Part shown: positions 24,476 to 32,589 of the stretch, one piece after another
Layout: each line of letters begins with the position of its first letter
Numbering within the stretch: position 1 is the first letter of the stretch
From: Trebonia sp035571275
GTDB taxonomy: Bacteria; Actinomycetota; Actinomycetes; Streptosporangiales; Streptosporangiaceae
Length of the DNA: 35,857 bases
Direction: 5' to 3'
Assembly: GCA_035571275.1 (NCBI GenBank)
Contig: DATMKQ010000304.1
Location: 1 to 35,857 of the forward strand
Translations under genes and position numbers: made by a program
The notes under the pieces: model-generated
The model's input: the letters and a program-made list of their open reading frames with translations, nothing else
What the model was told of the DNA's origin: nothing
Database searches by the model: none

Positions 24476-24481
24476 AGCCTA
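24476..24481 (-). promoter_or_regulatory. Leaderless -10 element of ppc
   Basis: TAGGCT on the minus strand (24481-24476) ends six bases before GTG 24469. That spacing places transcription start at the start codon. There is no Shine-Dalgarno sequence. A -35 match is not clear. Confidence 0.45.
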
Positions 24482-24504
24482 ACCGGGCGACAGCGCGACC
24501 CCGC

Positions 24505-24510
24505 TAATCT
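24505..24510 (+). promoter_or_regulatory. Leaderless -10 element of accD
   Basis: TAATCT at 24505-24510 lies seven bases before ATG 24518, again placing transcription start at the start codon. It is 23 bp from the opposing ppc -10 element, so the two promoters share a very short divergent gap. No -35 match is convincing. Confidence 0.5.
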
Positions 24511-24517
24511 TTCACCC

Positions 24518-26131
24518 ATGACCGCAGCTGACACGATTCCTGGCGACATGCCGGACCGGCATACCACCGCGGGAAAGATCGCCGACTTGGAGCGCCGCCG
24601 CTACGAGGCAGTGCACGCCGGTTCCGCGCAGGCGGTGGAAAAACAGCACGCCCGCGGGAAGCTGACCGCCAGGGAGCGGATCGACCTGCTGCTCGACGAG
24701 GGTTCGTTTATCGAGTTCGACGAGCTGGCCAGGCACCGGGCGCACGACTTCGGGATCCAGGCGAACCGGCCGTACGGCGACGGCGTGGTCACCGGGTACG
24801 GCACGGTAGACGGCCGCCCGGTCTGCGTGTTCAGCCAGGACTTCACCGTGTTCGGCGGGTCGCTCGGCGAGGTCTACGGCGAGAAGATCGTCAAGGTCAT
24901 GGACCACGCGATGAAGACCGGCTGCCCGGTGATCGGGATCAACGACGGGGGCGGCGCCCGGATCCAGGAAGGCGTCGCCGCGCTCGGGCTGTTCGCGGAG
25001 ATCTTCTTCCGCAACACCCGCGCGTCCGGTGTGATCCCGCAGATCTCGCTGATCATGGGGCCGGCCGCGGGGGGCGCCGTGTACTCTCCCGCGATCACCG
25101 ACTTCACCCTCATGGTCCGGGGAACCAGCCACATGTTCATCACAGGGCCTGACGTCATCAAGACGGTGACCGGCGAGGACGTCACCTTCGAGGACCTGGG
25201 CGGGGCGTACGCGCACGCGGCCAAGTCCGGCGTCGCGCACTACCAGGCGGAATCGGAGGAGGACTGCATCTCCTTCGCCAGGGACCTGCTGTCCTACCTG
25301 CCGTCGAACAACCTGGACGAGCCGCCCGTTCGCGTCCCCCTCGGAAACACGGTCATCACGGACCTCGAGATCTCAGCCGAGGACCGGGCGCTCGACACGC
25401 TCATCCCAGACTCGCCGAACCAGCCCTACGACATGCACACGGTCATCGAGACCATCCTCGACGAGGGCGAGTTCCTCGAGATCCACGCGGCATTCGCGCC
25501 GAACATCCTCGTCGGCTTCGGCCGGATCGCCGGGGCGCCTGTCGGCGTGGTGGCCAACCAGCCGATGCACTTCGCCGGCTGCCTCGACATCGACGCCTCA
25601 GAGAAGGCGGCCCGCTTCGTCAGGACCTGCGACGCGTTCAGCATCCCCATCCTCACGCTTGTCGACGTGCCGGGCTTCCTGCCCGGGGTCAGCCAGGAGT
25701 GGCGCGGCATCATCCGCCGCGGCGCCAAGCTGATCTACGCCTACGCGGAGGCCACGGTCCCGAAGGTCACCGTGATCACGCGCAAGGCCTACGGCGGCGC
25801 CTACGACGTCATGGGGTCCAAGCACCTGGGCGGCGACGTCAACCTGGCCTGGCCGACCGCGCAGATCGCGGTGATGGGCGCCCAGGGGGCGGTCAACATC
25901 CTGTACCGCAGGGAACTCGCGTCGGCCGAGAACCCCGAACAGCTCAGGGCGCAGCGCACCAGCGAATACGAGGACACCCTCGCCAACCCGTATATAGCGG
26001 CCGAACGCGGGTACCTGGACGCGGTGATCACCCCGGCCGAAACCCGAGTCGCCGTCACCAAGGCGCTGCGGTCGCTGCGCACCAAGCGGGAGACGCTGCC
26101 GCCGAAGAAGCACGGCAACATCCCGCTGTGA
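24518..26131 (+). CDS. Acyl-CoA carboxylase beta subunit (carboxyltransferase)
   Basis: A 537-residue carboxyltransferase of the propionyl/acetyl-CoA carboxylase AccD/PccB type. It moves the carboxyl group from biotin to an acyl-CoA, giving methylmalonyl- or malonyl-CoA for lipid synthesis. ATG 24518 is chosen; the frame continues back into ppc only as a shadow. The N-lobe has KLTARERIDLLLDEGSF, SQDFTVFGGSLGEVYGEKIVKVMD, and GGARIQEG. GPAAGGAVYSPAITDF follows. The C-lobe has CLDIDASEKAARFVRTCDAF, TLVDVPGFLPG, and KAYGGAYDVMGSKHLGGDV. It ends KKHGNIPL as AccD-type subunits do. BirA is encoded 10 kb away; AccE lies downstream after a NYN-domain gene. Confidence 0.95.
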   Translation: MTAADTIPGDMPDRHTTAGKIADLERRRYEAVHAGSAQAVEKQHARGKLTARERIDLLLDEGSFIEFDELARHRAHDFGIQANRPYGDGVVTGYGTVDGRPVCVFSQDFTVFGGSLGEVYGEKIVKVMDHAMKTGCPVIGINDGGGARIQEGVAALGLFAEIFFRNTRASGVIPQISLIMGPAAGGAVYSPAITDFTLMVRGTSHMFITGPDVIKTVTGEDVTFEDLGGAYAHAAKSGVAHYQAESEEDCISFARDLLSYLPSNNLDEPPVRVPLGNTVITDLEISAEDRALDTLIPDSPNQPYDMHTVIETILDEGEFLEIHAAFAPNILVGFGRIAGAPVGVVANQPMHFAGCLDIDASEKAARFVRTCDAFSIPILTLVDVPGFLPGVSQEWRGIIRRGAKLIYAYAEATVPKVTVITRKAYGGAYDVMGSKHLGGDVNLAWPTAQIAVMGAQGAVNILYRRELASAENPEQLRAQRTSEYEDTLANPYIAAERGYLDAVITPAETRVAVTKALRSLRTKRETLPPKKHGNIPL

Positions 26132-26240
26132 GCACCGCGATGATGGCAGACACGGAAGCTGCGGACACGAAGAGTAACCGAACGGGAGAGTTGCGCAAGC
26201 AATCCCAGCCCAACTGGCACGCGCACCGGCCTAGCTGGCC

Positions 26241-26246
26241 TAGAGT
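26241..26246 (+). promoter_or_regulatory. Possible -10 element of the NYN-domain gene
   Basis: TAGAGT at 26241-26246 ends nine bases before ATG 26256, which implies a leader of two or three bases. No Shine-Dalgarno sequence precedes the ATG. If real, the NYN and accE genes would have a promoter separate from accD. Confidence 0.3.
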
Positions 26247-26255
26247 CATAAGACG

Positions 26256-27224
26256 ATGAGCGAATTCGCCGCCCCGATACCCGTCCTCGCCAGATATGCG
26301 GTCATGGTTGACGTCGGGTATATCTACGCGGCCGCGGGTGAATTGCTCTTCGGCACGAGCTCACGACGAGACTACCGGGTCGACGCGGTCGGGCTGATAC
26401 AGGCCGTTACCAAGCACGCGGACGAACTGTTCCGCGGCGAACTGCTCCGCGTCTACTGGTACGACGCCGCCCGCGACCGGGTGCCGACCATCGACCAGCG
26501 TGTCGTCGCGCAAATGGCCTGGGTGAAACTCCGTCTCGGCAACCTCAACGCGCGCGGCCAGCAAAAGGGCGTGGACGCCAACATCCGCGCCGACATGGAA
26601 GCGCTGGCCCGGCATCGCGCGATCACCGACGCGGTGCTCATCGCCGGGGACGAGGACATGGTGCCGGCCGTCGAGGCCGCTCAGGCCTTCGGGGTACGGG
26701 TGCACCTGTGGGGCATCGAGCCGCCGTATGGCACCAACCAGGCCGAACGCCTCGTCTGGGAGTCGGACACGGTGGACGTGCTTGATGCCGCGTTCCTCCG
26801 GCCGTACTTCACCAGGAACCCGGTGACCGAGCAGCCGCGGCCGGACATCCAGACCGTGCCGTCACCGGCCCAACTGTTCGGCGAGCGACAGCACGTCCGC
26901 CCGCCTGCCCCGCTCGGCCGCAACTCACACGTCTCCGGCACCGGCCCGATGCCGAGGCTCGGCCCCGACCGGCGGCACGTCGAAGAGGCCGGCGAGCACG
27001 TCGCGCACAAGTGGATCCTCACCCGCGGCGCCGACAACATCCGCGACCTGCTACCAGGACCGATCCTGCCGCCGGTCATCGACAAGGAACTCCTCGTCGA
27101 GGCGGAGAAGGAACTCGGCCAGTCGCTGCGCCCGTACCAGGAGGCCCGCGAGTGGCTGCGGGACGCGTTCTGGGCGCGGGTGCACCGCGAATTCGGCATC
27201 GGCGTAGGCAAGTCCCGTGGCTGA
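26256..27224 (+). CDS. NYN (PIN-like) domain protein
   Basis: A 322-residue protein. The N-terminal 160 residues form a NYN domain, a PIN-like fold of Mg-dependent ribonucleases. Acidic residues fall at the expected places: Asp19 in VMVDVGY, Asp107 in KGVDANIRADM, and Asp132/Asp134 in LIAGDEDMVPAVEAAQAFGV, the third strand and catalytic loop. The middle is a Pro/Arg-rich linker (about 190-255). The C-terminal 70 residues contain HKWILTRGADNIRDLLPGPILPPVIDKELL, a helical segment of unknown role. The gene lies 124 bp after accD, and its stop overlaps the accE start. A role in RNA turnover or in carboxylase regulation is possible; the RNA target is unknown. Confidence 0.85.
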   Translation: MSEFAAPIPVLARYAVMVDVGYIYAAAGELLFGTSSRRDYRVDAVGLIQAVTKHADELFRGELLRVYWYDAARDRVPTIDQRVVAQMAWVKLRLGNLNARGQQKGVDANIRADMEALARHRAITDAVLIAGDEDMVPAVEAAQAFGVRVHLWGIEPPYGTNQAERLVWESDTVDVLDAAFLRPYFTRNPVTEQPRPDIQTVPSPAQLFGERQHVRPPAPLGRNSHVSGTGPMPRLGPDRRHVEEAGEHVAHKWILTRGADNIRDLLPGPILPPVIDKELLVEAEKELGQSLRPYQEAREWLRDAFWARVHREFGIGVGKSRG

Positions 27225-27453
27225 AGCATACGCGCAAGCGCCATTCCTCCGGCTCGTGCGGGGCGACGCCTCGGACGACGAGATTGCGGCGCTCGTCGCC
27301 GCCCTCGCGGCTATCGTCGCTGCTCGGAGTGGAATTTCGGCTGGAGAGCCGGCACCTTCCGTTCGGGAAAACTGGAATGACAGAAGCTGGCTGATGCGGT
27401 CAGCCGTGCACCCATCCCCCGGGGGCTGGCGGCGTTCTGCCCTGCCCCACTGA
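27217..27453 (+). CDS. Acyl-CoA carboxylase epsilon subunit
   Basis: A 78-residue protein with the actinobacterial AccE/PccE pattern. The N-terminal PFLRLVRGDASDDEIAALVAAL is the conserved start of these subunits. The C-terminus NWNDRSWLMRSAVHPSPGGWRRSALP matches their W-x-D-R-S...P-G-x-W-R-x-S motif. Epsilon subunits bind the biotin carboxylase/carboxyltransferase complex and raise its activity. GTG 27217 overlaps the NYN stop codon by eight bases, so the two may be coupled. It is usually found directly after accD; here the NYN gene lies between them. Confidence 0.88.
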   Translation: MAEAYAQAPFLRLVRGDASDDEIAALVAALAAIVAARSGISAGEPAPSVRENWNDRSWLMRSAVHPSPGGWRRSALPH

Positions 27454-27713
27454 GCCCTCTCCGGGCATTGCTGCCAGATAGCCAAGGCGTCCGGCGAGTT
27501 AATAACTTACTACAGTCCGGTAAAAACTCGTTCGCGCGGCACCAGCCGATCCCTGCGTAGAAGTCTTATTCGCTTTCTATATCTTCTGGACCGAAATAGC
27601 AGATATGATCTCGCGAGGCAGAATTGACGGTCCTGGATGTGAGGGCCGCACGAGTTCCGCAGGCGGCACCGAGGCTGGCGAGCACCGAGGTGGCGGCGCG
27701 AGAGGAGAACCAC
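27454..27713. other. AT-richer leader of the amino-acid permease
   Basis: This 260-bp gap between accE and the permease has no supported gene. It is locally AT-rich compared with the flanks (27498-27610) and contains TATGAT at 27604-27609, a good -10 hexamer without a clear -35. GTTAATAAC (27499-27507) is a near-palindrome that could be an operator. No terminator with a T-run was recognised after accE. Confidence 0.35.
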
Positions 27714-29171
27714 ATGACGGAGCCCACCTCCGGTACGGTCATAGCGGCACCTCCCGCGGCACGGCTTGAACCGGACGCGATTGGTGTCGCGCAAGACACC
27801 GTCATCGGGATGGCCTCTGCCGCACCAACGGTATCCGTAGGGCTCACCCTGGCCGCTCTGGCCGCGACGGCGGCGTACGGCGGCGGGCCGATCATCGTCC
27901 TGTGCGGCATACCCATGCTGATCATCGCCAACGCTTACCGCAGGCTGAACTTGTGGAACGCGAATTGCGGCGCTTCGTTCGAATGGGTCGGCCGGTCTAT
28001 CAACCCTTACCTCGGATTCATGACCGGCTGGCTAATGATCGCGGCTTACATCACCGGCGCGGTCAGTGGCGTCGAGGTCCTCGGCCCGTCGGTGCTCGCC
28101 GTCTTCGGCGTGAACACCAGCAGCAACTGGGACTATATCGGCATCGCTGTCGCGGTGACCCTGATCATGCTGGTCATCGCGATTATCGGGATCAAGATCA
28201 CGGCGCGCACCCAGGTCGGAATAGCCGCGATAGAGTACGCGATCCTGATCGGCTTCGCGATTGTCGGCCTCACGTTCGTGCTCAACCATCATGCGGGCAC
28301 CTACCCCATCACGAGGGACTGGTTCAGTCTCACCGGCATCGGCGGGCACGGCAGCGTCGCTGTAGGACTCATCTCCGCCGTGTACATCTACAGCGGCTGG
28401 GAAGGCACGGTCTACGTCAACGAGGAAGTCAAGCACCGGCACACCAACCCGGGCCGGGCGGCGATCATCGCGGTCTCGCTGCTGATCGTTATCTACACGT
28501 TCGCGCAGATGGGCCTGCAGGGCGTGGTCTCCCCTGGCAAGCTGCAGCAAGCGGGCAGCAATGGCGACGCGCTCGTCTACGTGGCTAACGCTATCGGCGG
28601 CGGAGGCTGGGCCAAGGTGATGGCGCTCGCGCTGGCGCTATCGGTCATCGCCGCGACCGGGACGTCCATCGTGCTTACCGCCCGGATCATCTACGGGATG
28701 GCGAGCTACCGGACCCTACCGGACTTCCTCGCCAACGTCTCGCGCCGGTTCGCGACACCCGTCGCCGCCAGCGTTCTCACCGGCATCCTCGTCATCGTGA
28801 TCACGGTCGTGTACCTGGCCGCCAGCTCGGTCGAGAGTGCTTTCGATGACGTCGTCGGGCTCAGCGGCCAGCTATTCGCGGCCTTCTACATCCTGACCGC
28901 GCTCGCCACGATCGTGTACTACCGGCGACGGGTGATCTCGAGTGTGTGGAACGCGATCGTCCTCGGGATCCTGCCCCTCGCGGCGGCCGGCTTCCTGGTC
29001 TGGGTCCTGTTCAAGTTCCTGCAGGGCGCGAGCAGCCCGTCGCTGTACTCGATCCTGGGCATCGTGGTCGTGGGCCTCGTGCTCATGGTGGTCGCCCGGT
29101 GGTTGCTGCGGTCGTCGTTCTTCGCGATCCCCCGGGAGAGCGACCCCGGTCAGCCCGCGAGGAAGCACTGA
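27714..29171 (+). CDS. APC-superfamily amino-acid/amine permease
   Basis: A 485-residue membrane protein. ATG 27714 is set by AGAGGAG six bases upstream; the frame opens at 27624 but without family-like sequence. It has about twelve hydrophobic segments. The N-terminal region DAIGVAQDTVIGMASAAPTVSVGLTLAAL and the unwound-helix type sequence GASFEWVGRSINPYLGFMTGW are typical of APC amino-acid permeases. VYIYSGWEGTVYVNEEVKHRHTNPGRAAI marks the middle. The aminotransferase 37 bp downstream suggests that the substrate is an amino compound degraded by it. Exact substrate cannot be read from sequence. Confidence 0.9.
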   Translation: MTEPTSGTVIAAPPAARLEPDAIGVAQDTVIGMASAAPTVSVGLTLAALAATAAYGGGPIIVLCGIPMLIIANAYRRLNLWNANCGASFEWVGRSINPYLGFMTGWLMIAAYITGAVSGVEVLGPSVLAVFGVNTSSNWDYIGIAVAVTLIMLVIAIIGIKITARTQVGIAAIEYAILIGFAIVGLTFVLNHHAGTYPITRDWFSLTGIGGHGSVAVGLISAVYIYSGWEGTVYVNEEVKHRHTNPGRAAIIAVSLLIVIYTFAQMGLQGVVSPGKLQQAGSNGDALVYVANAIGGGGWAKVMALALALSVIAATGTSIVLTARIIYGMASYRTLPDFLANVSRRFATPVAASVLTGILVIVITVVYLAASSVESAFDDVVGLSGQLFAAFYILTALATIVYYRRRVISSVWNAIVLGILPLAAAGFLVWVLFKFLQGASSPSLYSILGIVVVGLVLMVVARWLLRSSFFAIPRESDPGQPARKH

Positions 29172-29208
29172 CGGCAACTGGGAACCCTCGGCTTGGACCG
29201 GCGAGGAC

Positions 29209-30570
29209 GTGACCTTCGACGAGCGTTACCGGCAGTGGGCACGGCGCTCTGGTGAGCTATTCACCGAGGCAAGCCGCCTCATTCCCGGCGGCGCCGACAG
29301 CGCCGCCCGCACGGTGCAGCTCGGCTGGAAACCGTATCCGCCGTTCATGGCCGAGGGCGCCGGGTCGCGAGTGCGCGACGTCGACGGGCACGAGTACGTC
29401 GACTACCTGCTTGGGCTCGGCCCGATGATCCTGGGCCACCGGCACCCGGCGGTGACCCGGGCCGTCACCGACGCGGTGGGCACGCTGGGCACCTGCTTCG
29501 GGCTGCCCTACGAGCTGGAGGTCGAGGCCGCCCGCAAGGTCACCGAGGCGGTCCCGGGAGTGGAGCAGGTCCGGTTCTCCAACTCCGGCAGCGAGGCGGT
29601 CGGGACGGCTGTCCGGCTTGCCCGCGCGCACACCGGGCGGCGGCTGATCATCCGCTTCGAAGGGCACTACCACGGCTGGCAGGACACCGTCTACTGGAGC
29701 GACCACGCGGATCCGGGGCTGGCCGGCCCGGCCCGGATGCCGCGCCCGGTCCCGTCCGGCCCCGGCGTGCCGGCCGAGCTCGAGACCACCCTTATCGTGC
29801 TGACCTGGAACGACCCCGACAGCTTCGGCGCGGTGATGGAAGAGCGCGGCGACCGGGTGGCCGCGGTGATCACCGAGCCCGCCGTGTTCAACACCGGCTG
29901 TATCCTGCCGTCACCGGGGTATCTCGAACTGCTGCGCGAGCAAACCAGCAAGCACGGGGCGCTGCTGATCTTCGACGAGGTCATCACCGGCTTCCGCATC
30001 GCGCGTGGCGGCGCGCAGGAGTACTTCGGGGTCACGCCGGACCTGACCACGATGGCCAAGGGCCTGGGCGGGGGCTTCCCGGCCGCGGCCATCGGCGGAT
30101 CCCGCGAGGCGATGTCGATGATCGCCGACGGCCGCTACGCGCACTCGGGCACCTACAACGGCAACACGGTCGCGTGCGCCGCCGTGAGCGCGACCATGGA
30201 CGTGCTGGCGGAGCCCGGCCTGTTCGAGCGGCAGCGCGCGCTCGGGGACAGGCTGATGAACGGACTGCGCGGGCTGGCCGCCGAAGCGGGGCTGGCGGTC
30301 ATCGTGGAGGGGCTTGGCACGGTCTTCCAGGTGTGGTTCAGCGAGCGGCCGATCAGGAACTGGCGGGACGCGCAGCGGTACGCCGACGAATCGCTCTTCA
30401 CCCAGTGGTGGCAGGAGATGTTGCTGCGCGGGATCTTGTTCCACCCGAGCCAGTACGAGAACCTGTTCCTCTCGCTTGTGCACACGGACAGGGACGTGGA
30501 CGACATGCTTGGCGCGGCGCAGGAGGCGTTCGCAGTGATCGCGCGCGGGCGGCCGACGCGGACGCGGTGA
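29209..30570 (+). CDS. Class III aminotransferase, glutamate-1-semialdehyde aminomutase-like
   Basis: A 453-residue PLP enzyme of the HemL-like class III branch. GTG 29209 (MTFDERYRQWARRSGELF) gives a normal N-terminus; the frame continues into the permease gene as a shadow. SRLIPGGADSAART, FSNSGSEAVGTAVRLAR (phosphate binding, 123-139), EGHYHGWQD, FDEVITGFR (Asp256) and TMAKGLGGGFPAAAIGG with PLP-lysine Lys284 are visible. HemL itself makes 5-aminolevulinate. The link to a permease, cupin and dehydrogenase here favours amine or amino-acid catabolism over tetrapyrrole synthesis. True HemL and specialised transaminases cannot be separated without alignment. Confidence 0.88.
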   Translation: MTFDERYRQWARRSGELFTEASRLIPGGADSAARTVQLGWKPYPPFMAEGAGSRVRDVDGHEYVDYLLGLGPMILGHRHPAVTRAVTDAVGTLGTCFGLPYELEVEAARKVTEAVPGVEQVRFSNSGSEAVGTAVRLARAHTGRRLIIRFEGHYHGWQDTVYWSDHADPGLAGPARMPRPVPSGPGVPAELETTLIVLTWNDPDSFGAVMEERGDRVAAVITEPAVFNTGCILPSPGYLELLREQTSKHGALLIFDEVITGFRIARGGAQEYFGVTPDLTTMAKGLGGGFPAAAIGGSREAMSMIADGRYAHSGTYNGNTVACAAVSATMDVLAEPGLFERQRALGDRLMNGLRGLAAEAGLAVIVEGLGTVFQVWFSERPIRNWRDAQRYADESLFTQWWQEMLLRGILFHPSQYENLFLSLVHTDRDVDDMLGAAQEAFAVIARGRPTRTR

Positions 30571-30655
30571 ACTCGCGGCGCCCGAGCCGGCCTTGTCCTG
30601 CCGCAGCAAAGTCATATATGTTCCGGTCGTTGGCTGATCCGGTGAGGCGGGCGCG

Positions 30656-31015
30656 ATGAAGAAGTCAAACCTCAACGAGCTCAAGGTGAGCGACGTACGG
30701 CCAGGGGTGACCAGGCGATCGTTCTCCGGCGCGGGCGCGACGCTGGCCTGGGGCACGCTCAGCCCCGGTCACGAGCCGCGGCCGCATACCCATCCGCACG
30801 AACAGATCGTGTACATCGTCTCCGGCCACGGCACGTTCACCGTAGGCGACGAGACGGTCGACGTGGCACAGGGCGACATGCTCGTCGTCCCGTCCGGCGT
30901 GCTGCACTACGCGGTGGCGGCTGGCGACGAGCCGATGGTCGACCTGAGCGTGTTCAACCCGCGGCGCGATGACTACTACGCGATCGACGAGGCCGACTCC
31001 GCCGCTGATGCGTGA
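30656..31015 (+). CDS. Small cupin-domain protein
   Basis: A 119-residue single-cupin protein. Motif 1 is GHEPRPHTHPHEQIVYIVSGHG, with two histidines and a glutamate for metal binding. Motif 2 is GDMLVVPSGVLHYA, with the third metal-binding histidine. GAGGCGGG lies before ATG 30656. It is short and has no signal peptide. Its position after the aminotransferase suggests a metabolite-binding or isomerase-like role in the same module. The reaction cannot be assigned. Confidence 0.83.
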   Translation: MKKSNLNELKVSDVRPGVTRRSFSGAGATLAWGTLSPGHEPRPHTHPHEQIVYIVSGHGTFTVGDETVDVAQGDMLVVPSGVLHYAVAAGDEPMVDLSVFNPRRDDYYAIDEADSAADA

Positions 31016-31096
31016 CCGACCCGAGCCGCCGGGCGCCGGACGCCGGCGGGCGCTGGCGGGCGCTGGCATCACCTGTCACACCAGCCTCTACTGCTC

Positions 31097-31166
31097 ACTT
31101 CGCACACCGTGTGACCAAAATGCCGCCCGAAATGTCCCGAATGTGGGTGCGTAAGGTGTGCGAAGT
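31097..31166. repeat. 12-bp perfect inverted repeat before the ketopantoate-reductase-like gene
   Basis: ACTTCGCACACC (31097-31108) and its exact complement GGTGTGCGAAGT (31155-31166) are 46 bp apart. Between them lie CACACCGTGTG (31103-31113), a short palindrome overlapping the first arm, and a tandem CCCGAAATGT/CCCGAATGTG (31126-31145). The core TTCGCACAC occurs again at 32194-32202, downstream of the same gene. It may be an operator for one regulator or flanking sequence of an inserted block. Confidence 0.7.
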
Positions 31167-31223
31167 CGCCGCCGCGCGCCGCGAACAGGGTTCGGGCCGG
31201 GGTCTCGCAAGGCCGTGGGAGGC

Positions 31224-32177
31224 GTGAAGATCACGATCGCCGGGGCGGGGGCGATGGGGTGCCGGTTCGGGAGCGCGCTGTTCGCGGCGGGTCACGAGGT
31301 GCTGCTGCTTGACGGGTGGCCTGAGCACGTGGCTGCCATCAACACGCGCGGGCTGCGGGTGGACGACCCGGGCGGCTCGCGGATGGTGCGGGTGCCGGCG
31401 CGGGCCTTCCCGGCCGATGAGCCCGCCGACCTGGTCATCGTTTTCGGCAAGGCCACCCAGACCGCGGCCGTGGCGGCCGCCGCGGCGGCCGCTATCGGCC
31501 CGTCCACGCTTGTCCTCACGCTGCAGAACGGCCTGGGCAACATCGAGGCGCTGCGGTCCCACGTCCCCGAGACTCGCCTGCTCGCCGGGACCACCACTCT
31601 CGGCACCGAACTCATCGGTCCTGGGCACATCCGGGCGCTGGGCTCAGGGGAAACAGTCCTCGGCGCGCTCCAGGCGAGCCCTTCCGATCATGCCGAACGG
31701 ACCGCGCTGACTCTGTCCGCCGCCGGCCTGCCGACCCGGGCGGCCGACGACGTGCTGAGCGTGATCTGGGCGAAGGTCGCCTTCAACTGCGTGATGAACA
31801 CCCTGTGCGCGATCGCCTCGATCCCGGTTTCCGCGCTGGCGCGTTACGACGGGTTCGACGAGCTAGCCGGCTCGATCCTGCGGGAGGTCGCCGAAGTGGC
31901 CTCGGCGGAAGGCGTCGCGGTCGACACGGCGGCGGCCTTGCGGCTGATGAAGGCCCAGTTCGACCCGGCCGCGTCCGGCGACCACCTGGCGTCGACGCTG
32001 CAAGACCTGATGAACGGGCGGCCGACGGAGATCGCCCACCTCAGCGGCGCGATCGCCGACCGCGCGCAGTCCCACGGCATCGAAGCACCGCTGAACACCC
32101 TCGTCACTCAGCTGATCGGGCTACTAGAAGCCACCTGGCCCCGCCGCGTAACCCGCCTCCACCCCAACACGCAATAG
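31224..32177 (+). CDS. Ketopantoate reductase family protein
   Basis: A 317-residue NADPH-dependent dehydrogenase of the ApbA/PanE family. GTG 31224 (MKITIAGAGAMGCRFG) puts the GxGxxG nucleotide motif at residues 7-12, the normal place; an in-frame GTG at 31215 is an alternative. LVIVFGKATQT (Lys76), TLQNGLGN and VIWAKVAFNCVMNTL with catalytic-type Lys184 are as in PanE. Family members reduce ketopantoate for pantothenate synthesis or act on other 2-oxo acids. It follows the cupin by 208 bp on the same strand, so it may belong to the permease-aminotransferase module or be independent. Confidence 0.87.
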   Translation: MKITIAGAGAMGCRFGSALFAAGHEVLLLDGWPEHVAAINTRGLRVDDPGGSRMVRVPARAFPADEPADLVIVFGKATQTAAVAAAAAAAIGPSTLVLTLQNGLGNIEALRSHVPETRLLAGTTTLGTELIGPGHIRALGSGETVLGALQASPSDHAERTALTLSAAGLPTRAADDVLSVIWAKVAFNCVMNTLCAIASIPVSALARYDGFDELAGSILREVAEVASAEGVAVDTAAALRLMKAQFDPAASGDHLASTLQDLMNGRPTEIAHLSGAIADRAQSHGIEAPLNTLVTQLIGLLEATWPRRVTRLHPNTQ

Positions 32178-32193
32178 CTTGCCCGACCTGGAT

Positions 32194-32226
32194 TTCGCAC
32201 ACTCTTCCGGCTCGCGGGGGCATAAT
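32194..32226 (+). promoter_or_regulatory. Leaderless promoter with TTCGCACAC element
   Basis: CATAAT at 32221-32226 is a near-consensus -10 hexamer ending six bases before GTG 32233, with no ribosome site between. TTCGCACAC at 32194-32202 lies near the -35 region and is the same motif as in the inverted repeat at 31097-31166. It could be an operator of the toxin-antitoxin-like operon that follows. Inference only. Confidence 0.45.
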
Positions 32227-32232
32227 TGACAT

Positions 32233-32589
32233 GTGGACAGCATCTCGGTGTCAATCTCTCGTGCTGCGGTTATGGAGGAGCGTTACCGCAGCAGGTTGCC
32301 GCGATCGCTGGATGACCTCACCGGCCCGGATCACGGGACTATACAGCTGCCTTTGCACGTCGCTTGGTCGGGCATGACAGCGTTCGATGTTGATCTGCCT
32401 AAGCGCTGTATGAGCATGTATCACATCGTCCTCACCGAGGGACAGCGGGACGACGTAGCCGCCTACATTAATCGCCAGCTCTTGCTTAGCTATTGGCCCG
32501 TCCTGCGCAAGATGATCGGGCGCATCATCCGTGAAGTCTGGGAGTCGGCGTTCCCGGAACTCAACGGTGGGCAGCCAGAAGCCGCGTGA
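32233..32589 (+). CDS. Hypothetical partner of AbiEii-like protein (putative antitoxin)
   Basis: A 118-residue soluble protein starting at GTG 32233, preceded by a -10 element and no ribosome site; ATG 32272 is a shorter alternative. No named domain was recognised. The sequence has DLTGPDHGTIQLPLHVAWSG and RCMSMYHIVLTEGQRDDVAAYINRQLLLSYWPVLRKMIG, a helical block recalled from actinomycete proteins that precede AbiEii-type genes. Its TGA overlaps the nucleotidyltransferase GTG (GTGA). The arrangement is that of a two-gene toxin-antitoxin-like unit, with this as the likely antitoxin or adaptor. It has no AbiEi winged helix. Confidence 0.65.
   Translation: MDSISVSISRAAVMEERYRSRLPRSLDDLTGPDHGTIQLPLHVAWSGMTAFDVDLPKRCMSMYHIVLTEGQRDDVAAYINRQLLLSYWPVLRKMIGRIIREVWESAFPELNGGQPEAA

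Noticed and set aside
24002..24517. N-terminal extension of accD across ppc
   Set aside because: Frame is open only as an antisense shadow of ppc; a -10 element directly precedes ATG 24518.
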